Assembly: GCF_010119235.1 (NCBI RefSeq)
Contig: NZ_JAAATZ010000001.1
Location: forward strand, 1,642,501 to 1,706,500
Direction: 5' to 3'
DNA: 64,000 nucleotides
Source of the DNA: Flavobacterium phycosphaerae
GTDB lineage: Bacteria; Bacteroidota; Bacteroidia; Flavobacteriales; Flavobacteriaceae
Part shown: positions 1-7,299 of the stretch, piece after piece
Position numbering within the stretch: the first letter of the stretch is position 1
Layout of the letters: every line of letters starts with the position of its first letter
Notes under the pieces: generated by a model
Told to the model about the DNA's origin: nothing
Seen by the model: only the letters and a program-made list of their open reading frames with translations
Database searches by the model: none
Program-made: the position numbers and the translations under genes

Positions 1-1107
1 ATAGAAGTGGTACCGCACATTGAGAAATGGGAAAAGACTGGGACAATAGAACGTTTTATTTGGAAAAAGTTTGGCGATATGGGCTTTTTCGGATTAGCCT
101 ATCCTGAAGCTTACGGCGGATTAAATTTGGATTTGTTCTATACGGTAATCTTTTTAGAAGAACTGCAAAAAATCAAATCTTCGGGTTTTGCCGCTGCCAT
201 GTGGGCGCACGCTTATTTGGCTATGACACATTTAAATGCCGAAGGAGATGAACGCATAAAACAAGACTATTTAGCGCCAAGTATTTCCGGTGATAAAATA
301 GGTGCTTTGTGTATTACGGAGCCTTTTGGCGGAAGCGATGTGGCCGGTATGCGAACCACCGCTGTTAAAAAAGGAGATAGTTATATCATCAACGGTTCTA
401 AAACATTCATCACCAATGGTGTTTATGCCGATTACTATGTAGTGGCTGCTAAAACTAGTCCGGAGCTTGGGAATAAAGGAATCAGTATCTTTTTGATGGA
501 TACCAATTTAAAGGGTGTTTCTGCAACCAAATTGGACAAACTGGGTTGGAGAGCTTCGGATACTGCTGAGATTTCTTTTGATAATGTTGAAATTCCTGCT
601 GCCAATTTAATGGGAGAAGAAGGAAAAGGGTTTCCATATATCATGCAGCATTTTGCTTTAGAACGTTTGATAATGGCGGTTAACGCCCATGCCAGAGCCG
701 AATATGCTATAGAGTATACGATTGATTATATGACGCAACGTGAAGCTTTTGGAACTACCATCAATAAGTTTCAAGCTTTAAGACATACGATGGTTGATCA
801 TGCCACCGATGTGGAGCATTGTAAAGTGTTCAATTACGCTGCTGTTGCCCGATTAAACCAAGGCGAATATGTGGTTAAAGAAGCAACGATGGCTAAATTA
901 AAATCGACTAAAGTAGCCGATGAAACCATTTACAGTTGTTTGCAAATGCTGGGCGGTTATGGTTATATGGAAGAATATCCTTTGGCAAGATTGTTAAGAG
1001 ACAGTCGATTAGGGCCAATAGGAGGTGGTACTTCTGAGATCTTGAGAGAGATTTTGTCGAAAATGATTATAGACAAACAAAACTATCAGCCGGCGGTAAA
1101 AAAATAG
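1..1107 (+). CDS. Acyl-CoA dehydrogenase (3' part; gene begins before the window)
   Basis: Flavin-dependent alpha,beta-dehydrogenation of an acyl-CoA (fatty acid or branched-chain catabolism, cytoplasm). The reading frame is open from base 1, so the GTG at 7 is probably internal and the N-terminus is missing. Seen: acyl-CoA dehydrogenase signature 1 (CITEPFGGSDVAG) and signature 2 (QMLGGYGYMEEYPLARLLRD), whose EEYP glutamate is the likely catalytic base, and the usual GGGTSEILREI near the C-terminus. The chain length of the substrate cannot be told. It is followed by its own terminator-like hairpin and is not obviously cotranscribed with rpsU. Confidence 0.9.
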   Translation: MEVVPHIEKWEKTGTIERFIWKKFGDMGFFGLAYPEAYGGLNLDLFYTVIFLEELQKIKSSGFAAAMWAHAYLAMTHLNAEGDERIKQDYLAPSISGDKIGALCITEPFGGSDVAGMRTTAVKKGDSYIINGSKTFITNGVYADYYVVAAKTSPELGNKGISIFLMDTNLKGVSATKLDKLGWRASDTAEISFDNVEIPAANLMGEEGKGFPYIMQHFALERLIMAVNAHARAEYAIEYTIDYMTQREAFGTTINKFQALRHTMVDHATDVEHCKVFNYAAVARLNQGEYVVKEATMAKLKSTKVADETIYSCLQMLGGYGYMEEYPLARLLRDSRLGPIGGGTSEILREILSKMIIDKQNYQPAVKK

Positions 1108-1135
1108 AAAGATTATTTTTGATAGAATAGTATAG

Positions 1136-1168
1136 ACCAAGAGATGAGCGATTGTTTCTTGGTTTTTT
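1136..1168 (+). terminator. Probable rho-independent terminator of the acyl-CoA dehydrogenase gene
   Basis: ACCAAGA (1136-1142) pairs with TCTTGGT (1157-1163) and is followed by a run of T. The stem is 7 bp with a 14-nt loop, so it is moderate in strength. Confidence 0.5.
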
Positions 1169-1191
1169 ATTTTATAAATGGAATAAAGCCT

Positions 1192-1208
1192 AATGTCCAC
1201 TGGACATT
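1192..1208. repeat. Perfect 17-nt palindrome in the spacer before rpsU
   Basis: AATGTCCACTGGACATT has 8-bp arms around a single central C. It lies 160 bp upstream of rpsU and 120 bp upstream of its -7 element. It could be an operator or part of an intergenic repeat element; the sequence alone does not decide. Confidence 0.6.
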
Positions 1209-1290
1209 CTCCTCTTAATATCAAATATTAGCGATTGGAGCAAGTACCGTGTACTGCGGAAAGCGCGACCCAATGAGGAATGCCCAAAAA

Positions 1291-1317
1291 TAATTCGTAA
1301 TTCGTAATTCGTAATTC
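1291..1317. repeat. 7-bp tandem repeat (TAATTCG, about 3.9 copies)
   Basis: Four successive copies of TAATTCG, the last incomplete, end 11 bp before the -7 element of the rpsU promoter and so cover its -33 region. Copy-number change here would shift or alter the promoter. Confidence 0.8.
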
Positions 1318-1328
1318 AAAAATTATAT

Positions 1329-1336
1329 TACTTTTG
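1329..1336 (+). promoter_or_regulatory. -7 promoter element of rpsU
   Basis: TACTTTTG fits the Bacteroidota housekeeping -7 consensus TAnnTTTG. No clear TTG is seen 19 bp upstream, where the 7-bp repeats lie. A start site a few bases downstream would give a leader of about 25-30 nt. Confidence 0.55.
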
Positions 1337-1351
1337 CACCCACTAAATGAG

Positions 1352-1359
1352 AGGAGGTG
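1352..1359 (+). promoter_or_regulatory. Strong Shine-Dalgarno of rpsU
   Basis: AGGAGGTG, fully complementary to the 16S rRNA anti-SD core, lies 8 nt before the rpsU ATG. Other starts inspected here (tuf, rpoB, rpoC, secE) show no such motif. In Flavobacterium the anti-SD is sequestered on the ribosome with the help of bS21, and rpsU is the known exception that keeps an SD, consistent with autoregulation by ribosomes lacking bS21. Confidence 0.85.
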
Positions 1360-1367
1360 TCTAAATT

Positions 1368-1562
1368 ATGTTGATTATACCAATTAAAGACGGAGAAAAC
1401 ATTGATAGAGCATTAAAGCGCTACAAGAGAAAATTCGATAAAACCGGAACTGTAAGACAACTTAGAGCGCGTCAAGCGTTTACTAAGCCATCTGTAGTAA
1501 GAAGAGCGCAAATTCAAAAAGCTGCTTATATTCAAAACTTAAGAGACGGATTAGAAGGATAG
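1368..1562 (+). CDS. rpsU: 30S ribosomal protein bS21
   Basis: Small-subunit protein bS21, 64 aa, basic throughout, with the typical N-terminus MLIIPIKDGENIDRALKRYK. It sits near the 3' end of 16S rRNA. In Bacteroidota, bS21 with bS18 and bS6 holds the anti-Shine-Dalgarno in a pocket, which explains the general lack of SD use. The start is fixed by the strong SD upstream. A terminator-like hairpin follows directly, and its T-run touches the next gene's ATG, so readthrough into the recombinase gene would be limited or regulated. Confidence 0.97.
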   Translation: MLIIPIKDGENIDRALKRYKRKFDKTGTVRQLRARQAFTKPSVVRRAQIQKAAYIQNLRDGLEG

Positions 1563-1584
1563 TTAAATTCCTTATAAGATAGAG

Positions 1585-1630
1585 CCGCTGATAATTAAAG
1601 TTTCCTAACTTTGGTGTCAGCGGTTTTTTT
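1585..1630 (+). terminator. Terminator/attenuator between rpsU and the recombinase gene
   Basis: CCGCTGA (1585-1591) pairs with TCAGCGG (1617-1623), with an inner AAAGTT/AACTTT stem. Seven T follow at 1624-1630, immediately before the ATG at 1631. Confidence 0.7.
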
Positions 1631-2527
1631 ATGGAAAATTTTAAAAATAAGTTTCAGGAGTATCTTTTGCTAGAGAAAAATTATTCTTTGCATACCGTTT
1701 CTGCTTATCTTAATGATATTGGTTTTTTTGAATCGTTTTTAGCTAATGCCTTTGATGATGCTAATTTGATATCTGTAAATTACAATCAAATCCGTGCTTG
1801 GATAGTTTCGCTTTCGGATGACGGTCTCTCTAATTCATCGATTAATCGAAAAATAGCTTCCTTAAAATCGTTTTATAAATTTTTGCTGAAAACAAAGCAG
1901 ATTGATTCCAGTCCTTTGTTAAAGCACAAAGCCTTAAAGGCGCCTAAAAAACTACAGATTCCTTTTTCTGAAAAAGAACTCGATTTGGTTTTAAATCAAA
2001 TTAATTATACCGATGATTTTGACGGTATTCGCGATAAATTGATCGTTGACTTATTTTATACTACCGGCATTCGTAGAGATGAATTAATTAATTTGAAAAT
2101 CCAAAACGTTGATTTATCGAACAGTACCCTTAAAGTTTTAGGGAAAAGAAATAAAGAGAGAATAATTCCAATCTTGCCCATTGTAGTCGATCAGATAAAA
2201 AGGTATTTGTTCGAAAGAACACAATTACAAAGCATTACGGATGCGGCGTATTTTTTTCTATTGTTAAAAGGCGTTAAATTGAACAATTCGTTTGTGTATC
2301 GTTTAATAAATTATTACTTTAGTAATGTCTCAGAGAAGGTTAAAAAGAGTCCGCATATATTAAGACATACATTTGCGACTCACCTACTAAACAACGGGGC
2401 AGATATAAATTCAGTTAAAGAATTATTAGGACATTCCAGTTTGGCCTCTACCCAAGTTTATACGCATAGCAGCTTAGCGGAACTTAAAAAAGTATACAGT
2501 AGTGCCCATCCCCGAAGCCAAAAATAA
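1631..2527 (+). CDS. xerC: Tyrosine recombinase, XerC-like
   Basis: 298-aa site-specific recombinase, probably the chromosome-dimer resolution enzyme XerC. Seen: N-terminal SAM-like core-binding domain (about 1-85, YSLHTVSAYLNDI) and C-terminal catalytic domain (about 110-295) with the R-H-R-H/W-Y residues: TTGIRRDEL (Arg148), HILRHTF (His242, Arg245), LLGHSS (His268) and VYTH (Tyr277). Its place between ribosomal genes, without attachment sites or mobile-element partners, argues for a housekeeping Xer rather than an integrase. The ATG directly follows a T-run and has no room for a separate leader. Confidence 0.88.
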   Translation: MENFKNKFQEYLLLEKNYSLHTVSAYLNDIGFFESFLANAFDDANLISVNYNQIRAWIVSLSDDGLSNSSINRKIASLKSFYKFLLKTKQIDSSPLLKHKALKAPKKLQIPFSEKELDLVLNQINYTDDFDGIRDKLIVDLFYTTGIRRDELINLKIQNVDLSNSTLKVLGKRNKERIIPILPIVVDQIKRYLFERTQLQSITDAAYFFLLLKGVKLNNSFVYRLINYYFSNVSEKVKKSPHILRHTFATHLLNNGADINSVKELLGHSSLASTQVYTHSSLAELKKVYSSAHPRSQK

Positions 2528-2553
2528 TTCAACAATGTTTAACCAATAAAAAT

Positions 2554-2862
2554 ATGATTATGAAGGTAAATGTTCATGCAGTAAATTTCGCTGTCGACAA
2601 AAAGCTGGTTGATTTCATCCAAGAACGATTAGGTAAACTTGAAAAATATTACGACAAAGTAGTTTCGTCAGATGTTTTTTTGAAGGTAGAAAAAACAAGT
2701 GAGAAAGAAAATAAAATTGTAGAGGTGAAAATTCACGTTCCGGGAGATGATTTTATGGTAAAGAAACAATGCAAAACATTTGAGGAAGCAGTGGAGTTAT
2801 CGTCCGAATCTCTCGAAAGATTATTGGTAAAAAGAAAGGAAAAAATCAGAACCCACATATAA
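2554..2862 (+). CDS. raiA: Ribosome hibernation promoting factor (HPF/RaiA family)
   Basis: 102-aa protein of the short HPF/YfiA type, which binds the 30S A/P-site region and stops translation in stationary phase. Seen: beta-alpha-beta-beta-beta-alpha pattern with VHAVNFAVDKKLVDFIQERL at the start and the conserved-type LERLLVKRKEK segment at the end. The C-terminal dimerisation domain of long HPF is absent. It starts 26 bp after the recombinase stop, so the two are likely cotranscribed. The start may be either ATG (2554 or 2560). Confidence 0.92.
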   Translation: MIMKVNVHAVNFAVDKKLVDFIQERLGKLEKYYDKVVSSDVFLKVEKTSEKENKIVEVKIHVPGDDFMVKKQCKTFEEAVELSSESLERLLVKRKEKIRTHI

Positions 2863-2886
2863 GATAAAAATTTTTCTAAAAATGTT

Positions 2887-2915
2887 TTGATTAAAAGATA
2901 AAATCCATACATTTG
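2887..2915 (+). promoter_or_regulatory. Promoter of the tRNA-Thr/tRNA-Tyr/tRNA-Thr/tuf cluster
   Basis: TTG (2887-2889), an 18-bp spacer, then TACATTTG (2908-2915): a close match to the Bacteroidota housekeeping promoter. Transcription would begin within or just before the hairpin at 2917-2938. Confidence 0.7.
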
Positions 2916-2916
2916 C

Positions 2917-2944
2917 AGTCCGTTAGAAATAGCGGACTTTTTTT
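2917..2944 (+). terminator. Terminator-like hairpin directly downstream of the tRNA promoter
   Basis: AGTCCG (2917-2922) pairs with CGGACT (2933-2938); the T-run at 2938-2944 follows. It is probably the terminator for raiA transcripts, with the tRNA promoter embedded just before it. Confidence 0.6.
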
Positions 2945-2953
2945 ATTGTGTAT

Positions 2954-3027
2954 GCCAGCGTAGCTCAGTTGGCTAGAGCAGCTGATTTGTAATCAGCAGG
3001 TCGTGGGTTCGAGTCCCTCCGCCGGCT
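2954..3027 (+). tRNA. tRNA-Thr(UGU)
   Basis: 74-nt cloverleaf: acceptor GCCAGCG/CGCCGGC, anticodon stem GCTGA/TCAGC with loop TTTGTAA (anticodon TGT), T-arm GTGGG-TTCGAGT-CCCTC, discriminator T. No encoded CCA. An A4-C69 acceptor mismatch and a T50-T64 T-stem mismatch are present. Confidence 0.95.
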
Positions 3028-3059
3028 CAAAAAGCAATGGTTTTAAGATAAAAAAAGTG

Positions 3060-3141
3060 GGGGAGATACTCAAGCGGCCAACGAGGGCGGACTGTAAATC
3101 CGCTGACTACGTCTTCGCAGGTTCGAATCCTGCTCTCCCCA
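3060..3141 (+). tRNA. tRNA-Tyr(GUA)
   Basis: 82-nt tRNA with a long variable arm. Acceptor GGGGAGA/TCTCCCC, anticodon stem GCGGA/TCCGC with loop CTGTAAA (anticodon GTA), T-arm GCAGG-TTCGAAT-CCTGC, discriminator A. No encoded CCA. Confidence 0.96.
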
Positions 3142-3157
3142 CAAGATTTTTGAAGGG

Positions 3158-3248
3158 CATTTTCTGAAAGCTTGCTTTCGAGAAAATGAAATTCAAAAAG
3201 CTTGGATAAGGCATTGCCTTATCAGGATCACAAGCTTGCTTGTAATCC
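3158..3248 (+). other. Three consecutive hairpins in the tRNA-Tyr/tRNA-Thr spacer
   Basis: Hairpin 1 at 3158-3188 (14-bp stem with one bulge, TT loop), hairpin 2 at 3205-3223 (GATAAGGC/GCCTTATC, ATT loop), hairpin 3 at 3225-3248 (10 bp with one mismatch, TT loop). Hairpins 1 and 3 share an AAGCTTGCTT apex. They would fold in the polycistronic tRNA precursor. Confidence 0.7.
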
Positions 3249-3287
3249 ATTTTTGTTTTGAATTGATATAGATTCAGAACATTCCTT

Positions 3288-3359
3288 GCCGACTTAGCTC
3301 AGGGGTAGAGTGCTTCCTTGGTAAGGAAGAGGTCACGGGTTCAATTCCCGTAGTTGGCT
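3288..3359 (+). tRNA. tRNA-Thr(GGU)
   Basis: 72-nt tRNA. Acceptor GCCGACT/AGTTGGC, anticodon stem CTTCC/GGAAG with loop TTGGTAA (anticodon GGT), T-loop TTCAATT, discriminator T. It lies 57 bp upstream of tuf and is probably cotranscribed with it. Confidence 0.96.
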
Positions 3360-3416
3360 CAATATTGTAAAATTTGAACACTAATAAATATATAACTAAG
3401 TTTAAAATTAATTAAA

Positions 3417-4604
3417 ATGGCAAAAGAAAATTTTAATCGTAACAAGCCACACCTTAATATTGGTACAATTGGGCACGTGGATCACGGAAAAACTACATTA
3501 ACTGCTGCAATCACTAAAGTATTATCTGATGCAGGTTACTGTCAAGCAAAATCATTTGATCAAATTGATAATGCTCCAGAAGAAAAAGAAAGAGGTATTA
3601 CTATCAATACATCACACGTTGAGTACGAAACTGCTAACCGTCACTACGCACACGTTGACTGTCCTGGTCACGCGGATTACGTAAAGAACATGGTTACTGG
3701 TGCTGCTCAAATGGACGGTGCTATCTTAGTAGTAGCTGCTACTGACGGACCAATGCCACAAACACGTGAGCACATCCTTTTAGGACGTCAGGTAGGTATT
3801 CCAAGAATCGTTGTATTCATGAACAAAGTGGATATGGTTGATGATGCGGAATTATTAGAATTAGTTGAAATGGAAATCAGAGACTTATTGTCTTTCTACG
3901 AATATGATGGAGATAATGGTCCTGTAGTTCAAGGTTCAGCTTTAGGAGGATTGAATAATGATCCTGCTTGGGTGCCAAAAATCATTGAATTAATGGAAGC
4001 TGTTGACAATTGGATCGAAGAGCCAGTACGTGACGTAGCTAAACCATTCTTGATGCCGGTTGAAGACGTATTTACTATTACAGGTCGTGGAACTGTTGCT
4101 ACAGGTCGTATCGAAACTGGAGTTGCTAATACTGGAGATCCAGTTGAAATCATTGGTATGGGTGCTGAGAAATTGACATCTACTATCACTGGAGTTGAGA
4201 TGTTCCGTAAAATCCTTGACAGAGGAGAAGCTGGAGATAACGTAGGTCTTCTTTTAAGAGGTATCGATAAAGCGGATATCAAAAGAGGTATGGTTATCAT
4301 TAAGCCAGGTTCAGTTAAACCACACTCTAAATTTAAAGCTGAGGTTTATATCTTGAAAAAAGAAGAAGGTGGTCGTCACACACCATTCCACAATAACTAC
4401 CGTCCACAGTTCTACGTACGTACAACTGACGTAACAGGAGTTATTTCTTTACCAGCAGGAGTAGAGATGGTAATGCCAGGTGATAACTTAACTATTGATG
4501 TAGCTTTATTAAGCCCAATTGCAATGAACGTAGGTTTACGTTTCGCTATCCGTGAAGGTGGTAGAACAGTTGGTGCTGGTCAGGTAACTGAAATCGTAGA
4601 ATAA
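3417..4604 (+). CDS. tuf: Elongation factor Tu
   Basis: GTPase that brings aminoacyl-tRNA to the ribosome. 395 aa, full length. Seen: G1 GHVDHGKT (19-26), the switch I sequence [14 protein letters not shown]3 DCPGH, G4 NKVD, and the beta-barrel domains 2 and 3 ending [10 protein letters not shown]. It is cotranscribed with the upstream tRNAs and ended by a strong hairpin. Codon use is strongly biased and regular, as expected for a very highly expressed gene. No Shine-Dalgarno is seen. Confidence 0.99.
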   Translation: MAKENFNRNKPHLNIGTIGHVDHGKTTLTAAITKVLSDAGYCQAKSFDQIDNAPEEKERGITINTSHVEYETANRHYAHVDCPGHADYVKNMVTGAAQMDGAILVVAATDGPMPQTREHILLGRQVGIPRIVVFMNKVDMVDDAELLELVEMEIRDLLSFYEYDGDNGPVVQGSALGGLNNDPAWVPKIIELMEAVDNWIEEPVRDVAKPFLMPVEDVFTITGRGTVATGRIETGVANTGDPVEIIGMGAEKLTSTITGVEMFRKILDRGEAGDNVGLLLRGIDKADIKRGMVIIKPGSVKPHSKFKAEVYILKKEEGGRHTPFHNNYRPQFYVRTTDVTGVISLPAGVEMVMPGDNLTIDVALLSPIAMNVGLRFAIREGGRTVGAGQVTEIVE

Positions 4605-4623
4605 ATTTAAATTAAATAAAATT

Positions 4624-4659
4624 CCAGCAGAGAGCCTATTGGTTGCTCTGCTGGTTTTT
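4624..4659 (+). terminator. Rho-independent terminator after tuf
   Basis: CCAGCAGAG (4624-4632) pairs perfectly with CTCTGCTGG (4646-4654), with an inner AGCC/GGTT extension, followed by TTTTT. Confidence 0.85.
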
Positions 4660-4667
4660 ATAATGAA

Positions 4668-4738
4668 ACGGGCGTAGTTCAAGGGTAGAATAGCGGTCTC
4701 CAAAACCGTTGATGGGGGTTCGAATCCCTCCGCCCGTG
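4668..4738 (+). tRNA. tRNA-Trp(CCA)
   Basis: 71-nt tRNA. Acceptor ACGGGCG/CGCCCGT, anticodon loop CTCCAAA (anticodon CCA), T-loop TTCGAAT, discriminator G. It lies 18 bp before secE, the common tRNA-Trp-secE-nusG arrangement. Confidence 0.96.
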
Positions 4739-4756
4739 CAAATAAAAATATTTACA

Positions 4757-4954
4757 ATGGCAAAGATTGTTACTTATATATCAGAAGCATTTGAAGAATT
4801 AAAAACAAATGTAACATGGCCAGAATGGGCTGAAGTACAAAAGTTCACAGTTGTTGTGGCTTTATTTTCAGTAATTTTTGCTTTAGCTACATGGGGCGTT
4901 GATGAGCTTTGTGCTAAAGCAATTGCCGGGATTTTTAATTTAATAAAATCATAA
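4757..4954 (+). CDS. secE: Preprotein translocase subunit SecE
   Basis: 65-aa inner-membrane protein that stabilises SecY in the Sec channel. Seen: the conserved amphipathic segment EAFEELKTNVTWPEWAEV followed by one transmembrane helix (about residues 35-55). The ATG at 4757 is chosen because a longer frame would begin inside tRNA-Trp. It is followed 11 bp later by nusG, the standard pairing. Confidence 0.95.
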   Translation: MAKIVTYISEAFEELKTNVTWPEWAEVQKFTVVVALFSVIFALATWGVDELCAKAIAGIFNLIKS

Positions 4955-4965
4955 TTTCACTAAGG

Positions 4966-5517
4966 ATGGCTGATAATAATGTGAAAAAATGGTATGTGGT
5001 TAGAGCCGTAAGCGGACAAGAAAATAAAGTCAAAGCTTACATCGAAACCGAAATTAACCGATTGGGAATGGCGGATTACATTTCTCAAGTCTTGGTTCCG
5101 ACTGAAAAAGTGGTTCAAGTAAGAGATGGTAAAAAGATAGCTAAGGATAAAGTTTATTTTCCGGGCTATGTAATGATTGAAGCTAATTTGGTTGGTGAGA
5201 TACCACATATTATCAAATCAATTACCGGAGTAATCGGATTCTTGGGTGAGGTCAAAGGTGGTGATCCTGTTCCTTTACGTATGTCTGAAGTTAACAGAAT
5301 GCTTGGTAAAGTAGATGAGTTAGCTGTCAATACAGATACTCAAAATATTCCGTTCAACATTGGTGAAACCATCAAAGTGGTTGACGGTCCTTTCAACGGT
5401 TTCAATGGAACTATTGAAAAAATAAATGATGAAAAGCGTAAGCTGGAAGTAATGGTGAAAATCTTCGGAAGAAAAACACCATTGGAACTAGGCTTTATGC
5501 AAGTTGAAAAAGTATAA
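4966..5517 (+). CDS. nusG: Transcription termination/antitermination protein NusG
   Basis: 183-aa RNA polymerase accessory factor that bridges polymerase with Rho or the ribosome. Seen: NGN domain (WYVVRAVSGQENKVKAYIE, FPGYVMIE) and a C-terminal KOW motif (VDGPFNGFNGTIEKIN). The length is typical. It sits between secE and rplK as in most bacteria. A weak hairpin and T9 run follow before rplK. Confidence 0.98.
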   Translation: MADNNVKKWYVVRAVSGQENKVKAYIETEINRLGMADYISQVLVPTEKVVQVRDGKKIAKDKVYFPGYVMIEANLVGEIPHIIKSITGVIGFLGEVKGGDPVPLRMSEVNRMLGKVDELAVNTDTQNIPFNIGETIKVVDGPFNGFNGTIEKINDEKRKLEVMVKIFGRKTPLELGFMQVEKV

Positions 5518-5538
5518 TTCGTTACACTATTATAAACC

Positions 5539-5577
5539 GCAAACGTCTGCTTCCACAGACCGCTGCAATTTTTTTTT
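5539..5577 (+). terminator. Weak terminator/attenuator-like hairpin between nusG and rplK
   Basis: GTCTG (5545-5549) pairs with CAGAC (5556-5560), with partial outer GCA/TGC pairing, then nine T at 5569-5577. The run ends 6 nt before the rplK ATG. The stem is short, so partial attenuation is more likely than full termination. Confidence 0.4.
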
Positions 5578-5582
5578 AAACA

Positions 5583-6029
5583 ATGGCTAAAGAGATTAGT
5601 AAAGTAGTTAAACTACAAGTTAAGGGAGGTGCCGCGAACCCATCGCCACCGGTTGGACCTGCTCTGGGAGCTGCTGGTGTTAATATCATGGAGTTCTGTA
5701 AGCAATTTAATGCTAGAACACAAGATCAACCTGGCAAAGTGTTACCGGTACAAATTACCGTGTACAAAGACAAATCGTTTGATTTTGTCGTGAAAACTCC
5801 ACCTGCTGCAATTCAATTATTGGATGCTGCTAAAATTAAATCCGGTTCTGGAGAGCCTAATCGTCGTAAAGTTGGTACCGTTTCTTGGGACCAAATCAAA
5901 ACGATTGCGGAAGACAAGATGCCTGATTTAAATGCATTCACTATCGAATCTGCTATGAGCATGGTTGCTGGAACAGCTAGATCAATGGGATTAACTGTAA
6001 CTGGAGATTCTCCGTTAAAACAAGCGTAA
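5583..6029 (+). CDS. rplK: 50S ribosomal protein uL11
   Basis: 148 aa, the thiostrepton-region protein of the L7/L12 stalk base. Seen: [15 protein letters not shown] in the N-terminal domain and the C-terminal rRNA-binding domain ending [15 protein letters not shown]. It begins an operon rplK-rplA-rplJ-rplL, with rplA starting 3 bp after its stop. Confidence 0.99.
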   Translation: MAKEISKVVKLQVKGGAANPSPPVGPALGAAGVNIMEFCKQFNARTQDQPGKVLPVQITVYKDKSFDFVVKTPPAAIQLLDAAKIKSGSGEPNRRKVGTVSWDQIKTIAEDKMPDLNAFTIESAMSMVAGTARSMGLTVTGDSPLKQA

Positions 6030-6032
6030 GAC

Positions 6033-6722
6033 ATGGCAAAATTGACAAAGAAACAAAAAGAGGCTGCTGCAAAAATTGAGAAAAACAAACTATATTCTTT
6101 AAAAGACGCTTCGTCTTTATTGAAAGTTGTTGCTTCTGCAAAATTTGACGAGTCTGTAGACATTGCTGTTCGTTTAGGAGTTGATCCAAGAAAAGCAAAT
6201 CAAATGGTAAGAGGTGTTGTAACCCTTCCTCACGGAACCGGTAAAGATACTAAAGTATTAGCTTTAGTTACTCCGGATAAAGAAGCAGAAGCAAAAGCTG
6301 CCGGTGCTGACTACGTAGGATTAGACGATTACCTTCAAAAAATTAAAGATGGTTGGACTGATGTTGATGTAATCATAACTATGCCGGCTATCATGGGTAA
6401 ATTAGGTCCGTTAGGACGTGTGTTAGGTCCAAGAGGTTTAATGCCAAACCCTAAAACAGGAACAGTAACTATGGAGATAGGAAAAGCTGTTGCTGAAGTA
6501 AAAGCGGGTAAAATCGACTTTAAAGTGGATAAAACTGGAATCGTTCACGCTGGTATCGGAAGAATTTCTTTCGAAGCAGATAAGATTGTAGATAACGCTC
6601 ACGAGATCATTCAAACATTACTTAAATTAAAACCAACTGCAGCTAAAGGAACATACATCAAGAGTATTCACATCTCTTCTACTATGAGCCCTGCTATCGC
6701 TTTAGATCCTAAAGCCGTATAA
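6033..6722 (+). CDS. rplA: 50S ribosomal protein uL1
   Basis: 229 aa, the L1-stalk protein that helps release deacylated tRNA from the E site. Seen: PHGTGK near the N-terminus and the signature [15 protein letters not shown]. In many bacteria L1 represses its own operon by binding the leader; no L1-site mimic was identified by eye here. Confidence 0.99.
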   Translation: MAKLTKKQKEAAAKIEKNKLYSLKDASSLLKVVASAKFDESVDIAVRLGVDPRKANQMVRGVVTLPHGTGKDTKVLALVTPDKEAEAKAAGADYVGLDDYLQKIKDGWTDVDVIITMPAIMGKLGPLGRVLGPRGLMPNPKTGTVTMEIGKAVAEVKAGKIDFKVDKTGIVHAGIGRISFEADKIVDNAHEIIQTLLKLKPTAAKGTYIKSIHISSTMSPAIALDPKAV

Positions 6723-6745
6723 TTGGTAGTTAAACAAATTTTATT

Positions 6746-7246
6746 ATGACAAGAGAAGAAAAATCAATCGCGATAGAAGATTTAACTGCAAAGTTGGCTG
6801 AAACTAATGTAATCTACATTGCAGATACTTCAGGATTAGACGCAGAAACTACTTCTTCATTAAGAAGAGCTTGTTTCAAAGCGGGAATCAAATTAGAAGT
6901 AGTTAAAAATACTTTGCTTGGAAAAGCAATGGAAGCTTCATCTAATGATTATGGTGACTTACCTACTATTTTAAAAGGGAACTCATCAGTATTTATGGCT
7001 GAGATTGCAAATTCACCAGCTAAAATCATTAAAGATTTCAGAAAAAAATCAGATAAACCATCTTTCAAAGGGGCTTACATCAACGGTGAAATTTACATCG
7101 GAGATAACCTTTTAGATAGCTTGGCATCCTTGAAATCTAAAGAAGAAGTTATCGGTGAAATCATCGGATTACTTCAATCCCCTGCGCAACGTATTATTTC
7201 AGCGTTATTAAACAATGCTGAACAAAAAGGCGAAGCCGCAGAATAA
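6746..7246 (+). CDS. rplJ: 50S ribosomal protein uL10
   Basis: 166 aa, the stalk base to which L7/L12 dimers attach. Seen: N-terminal rRNA-binding domain (LRRACFKAGIKLEVVKNTLL) and a C-terminal helix (QRIISALLNNAEQKGEAAE) that carries the L7/L12 docking sites. It is cotranscribed with rplL 53 bp downstream. Confidence 0.98.
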   Translation: MTREEKSIAIEDLTAKLAETNVIYIADTSGLDAETTSSLRRACFKAGIKLEVVKNTLLGKAMEASSNDYGDLPTILKGNSSVFMAEIANSPAKIIKDFRKKSDKPSFKGAYINGEIYIGDNLLDSLASLKSKEEVIGEIIGLLQSPAQRIISALLNNAEQKGEAAE

Positions 7247-7299
7247 GTAGAGCAGACTAAAAAAATAATAATTAAAGAACATTTTAAACGATAGAAAAA

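Noticed and set aside
1631..2527. Integrase of a mobile element
   Set aside because: No attachment site, excisionase or cargo; neighbours are conserved ribosomal genes, so a housekeeping Xer is more likely.
4709..4756. Longer SecE starting at 4709
   Set aside because: This start lies inside tRNA-Trp; the ATG at 4757 gives the normal 65-residue protein.
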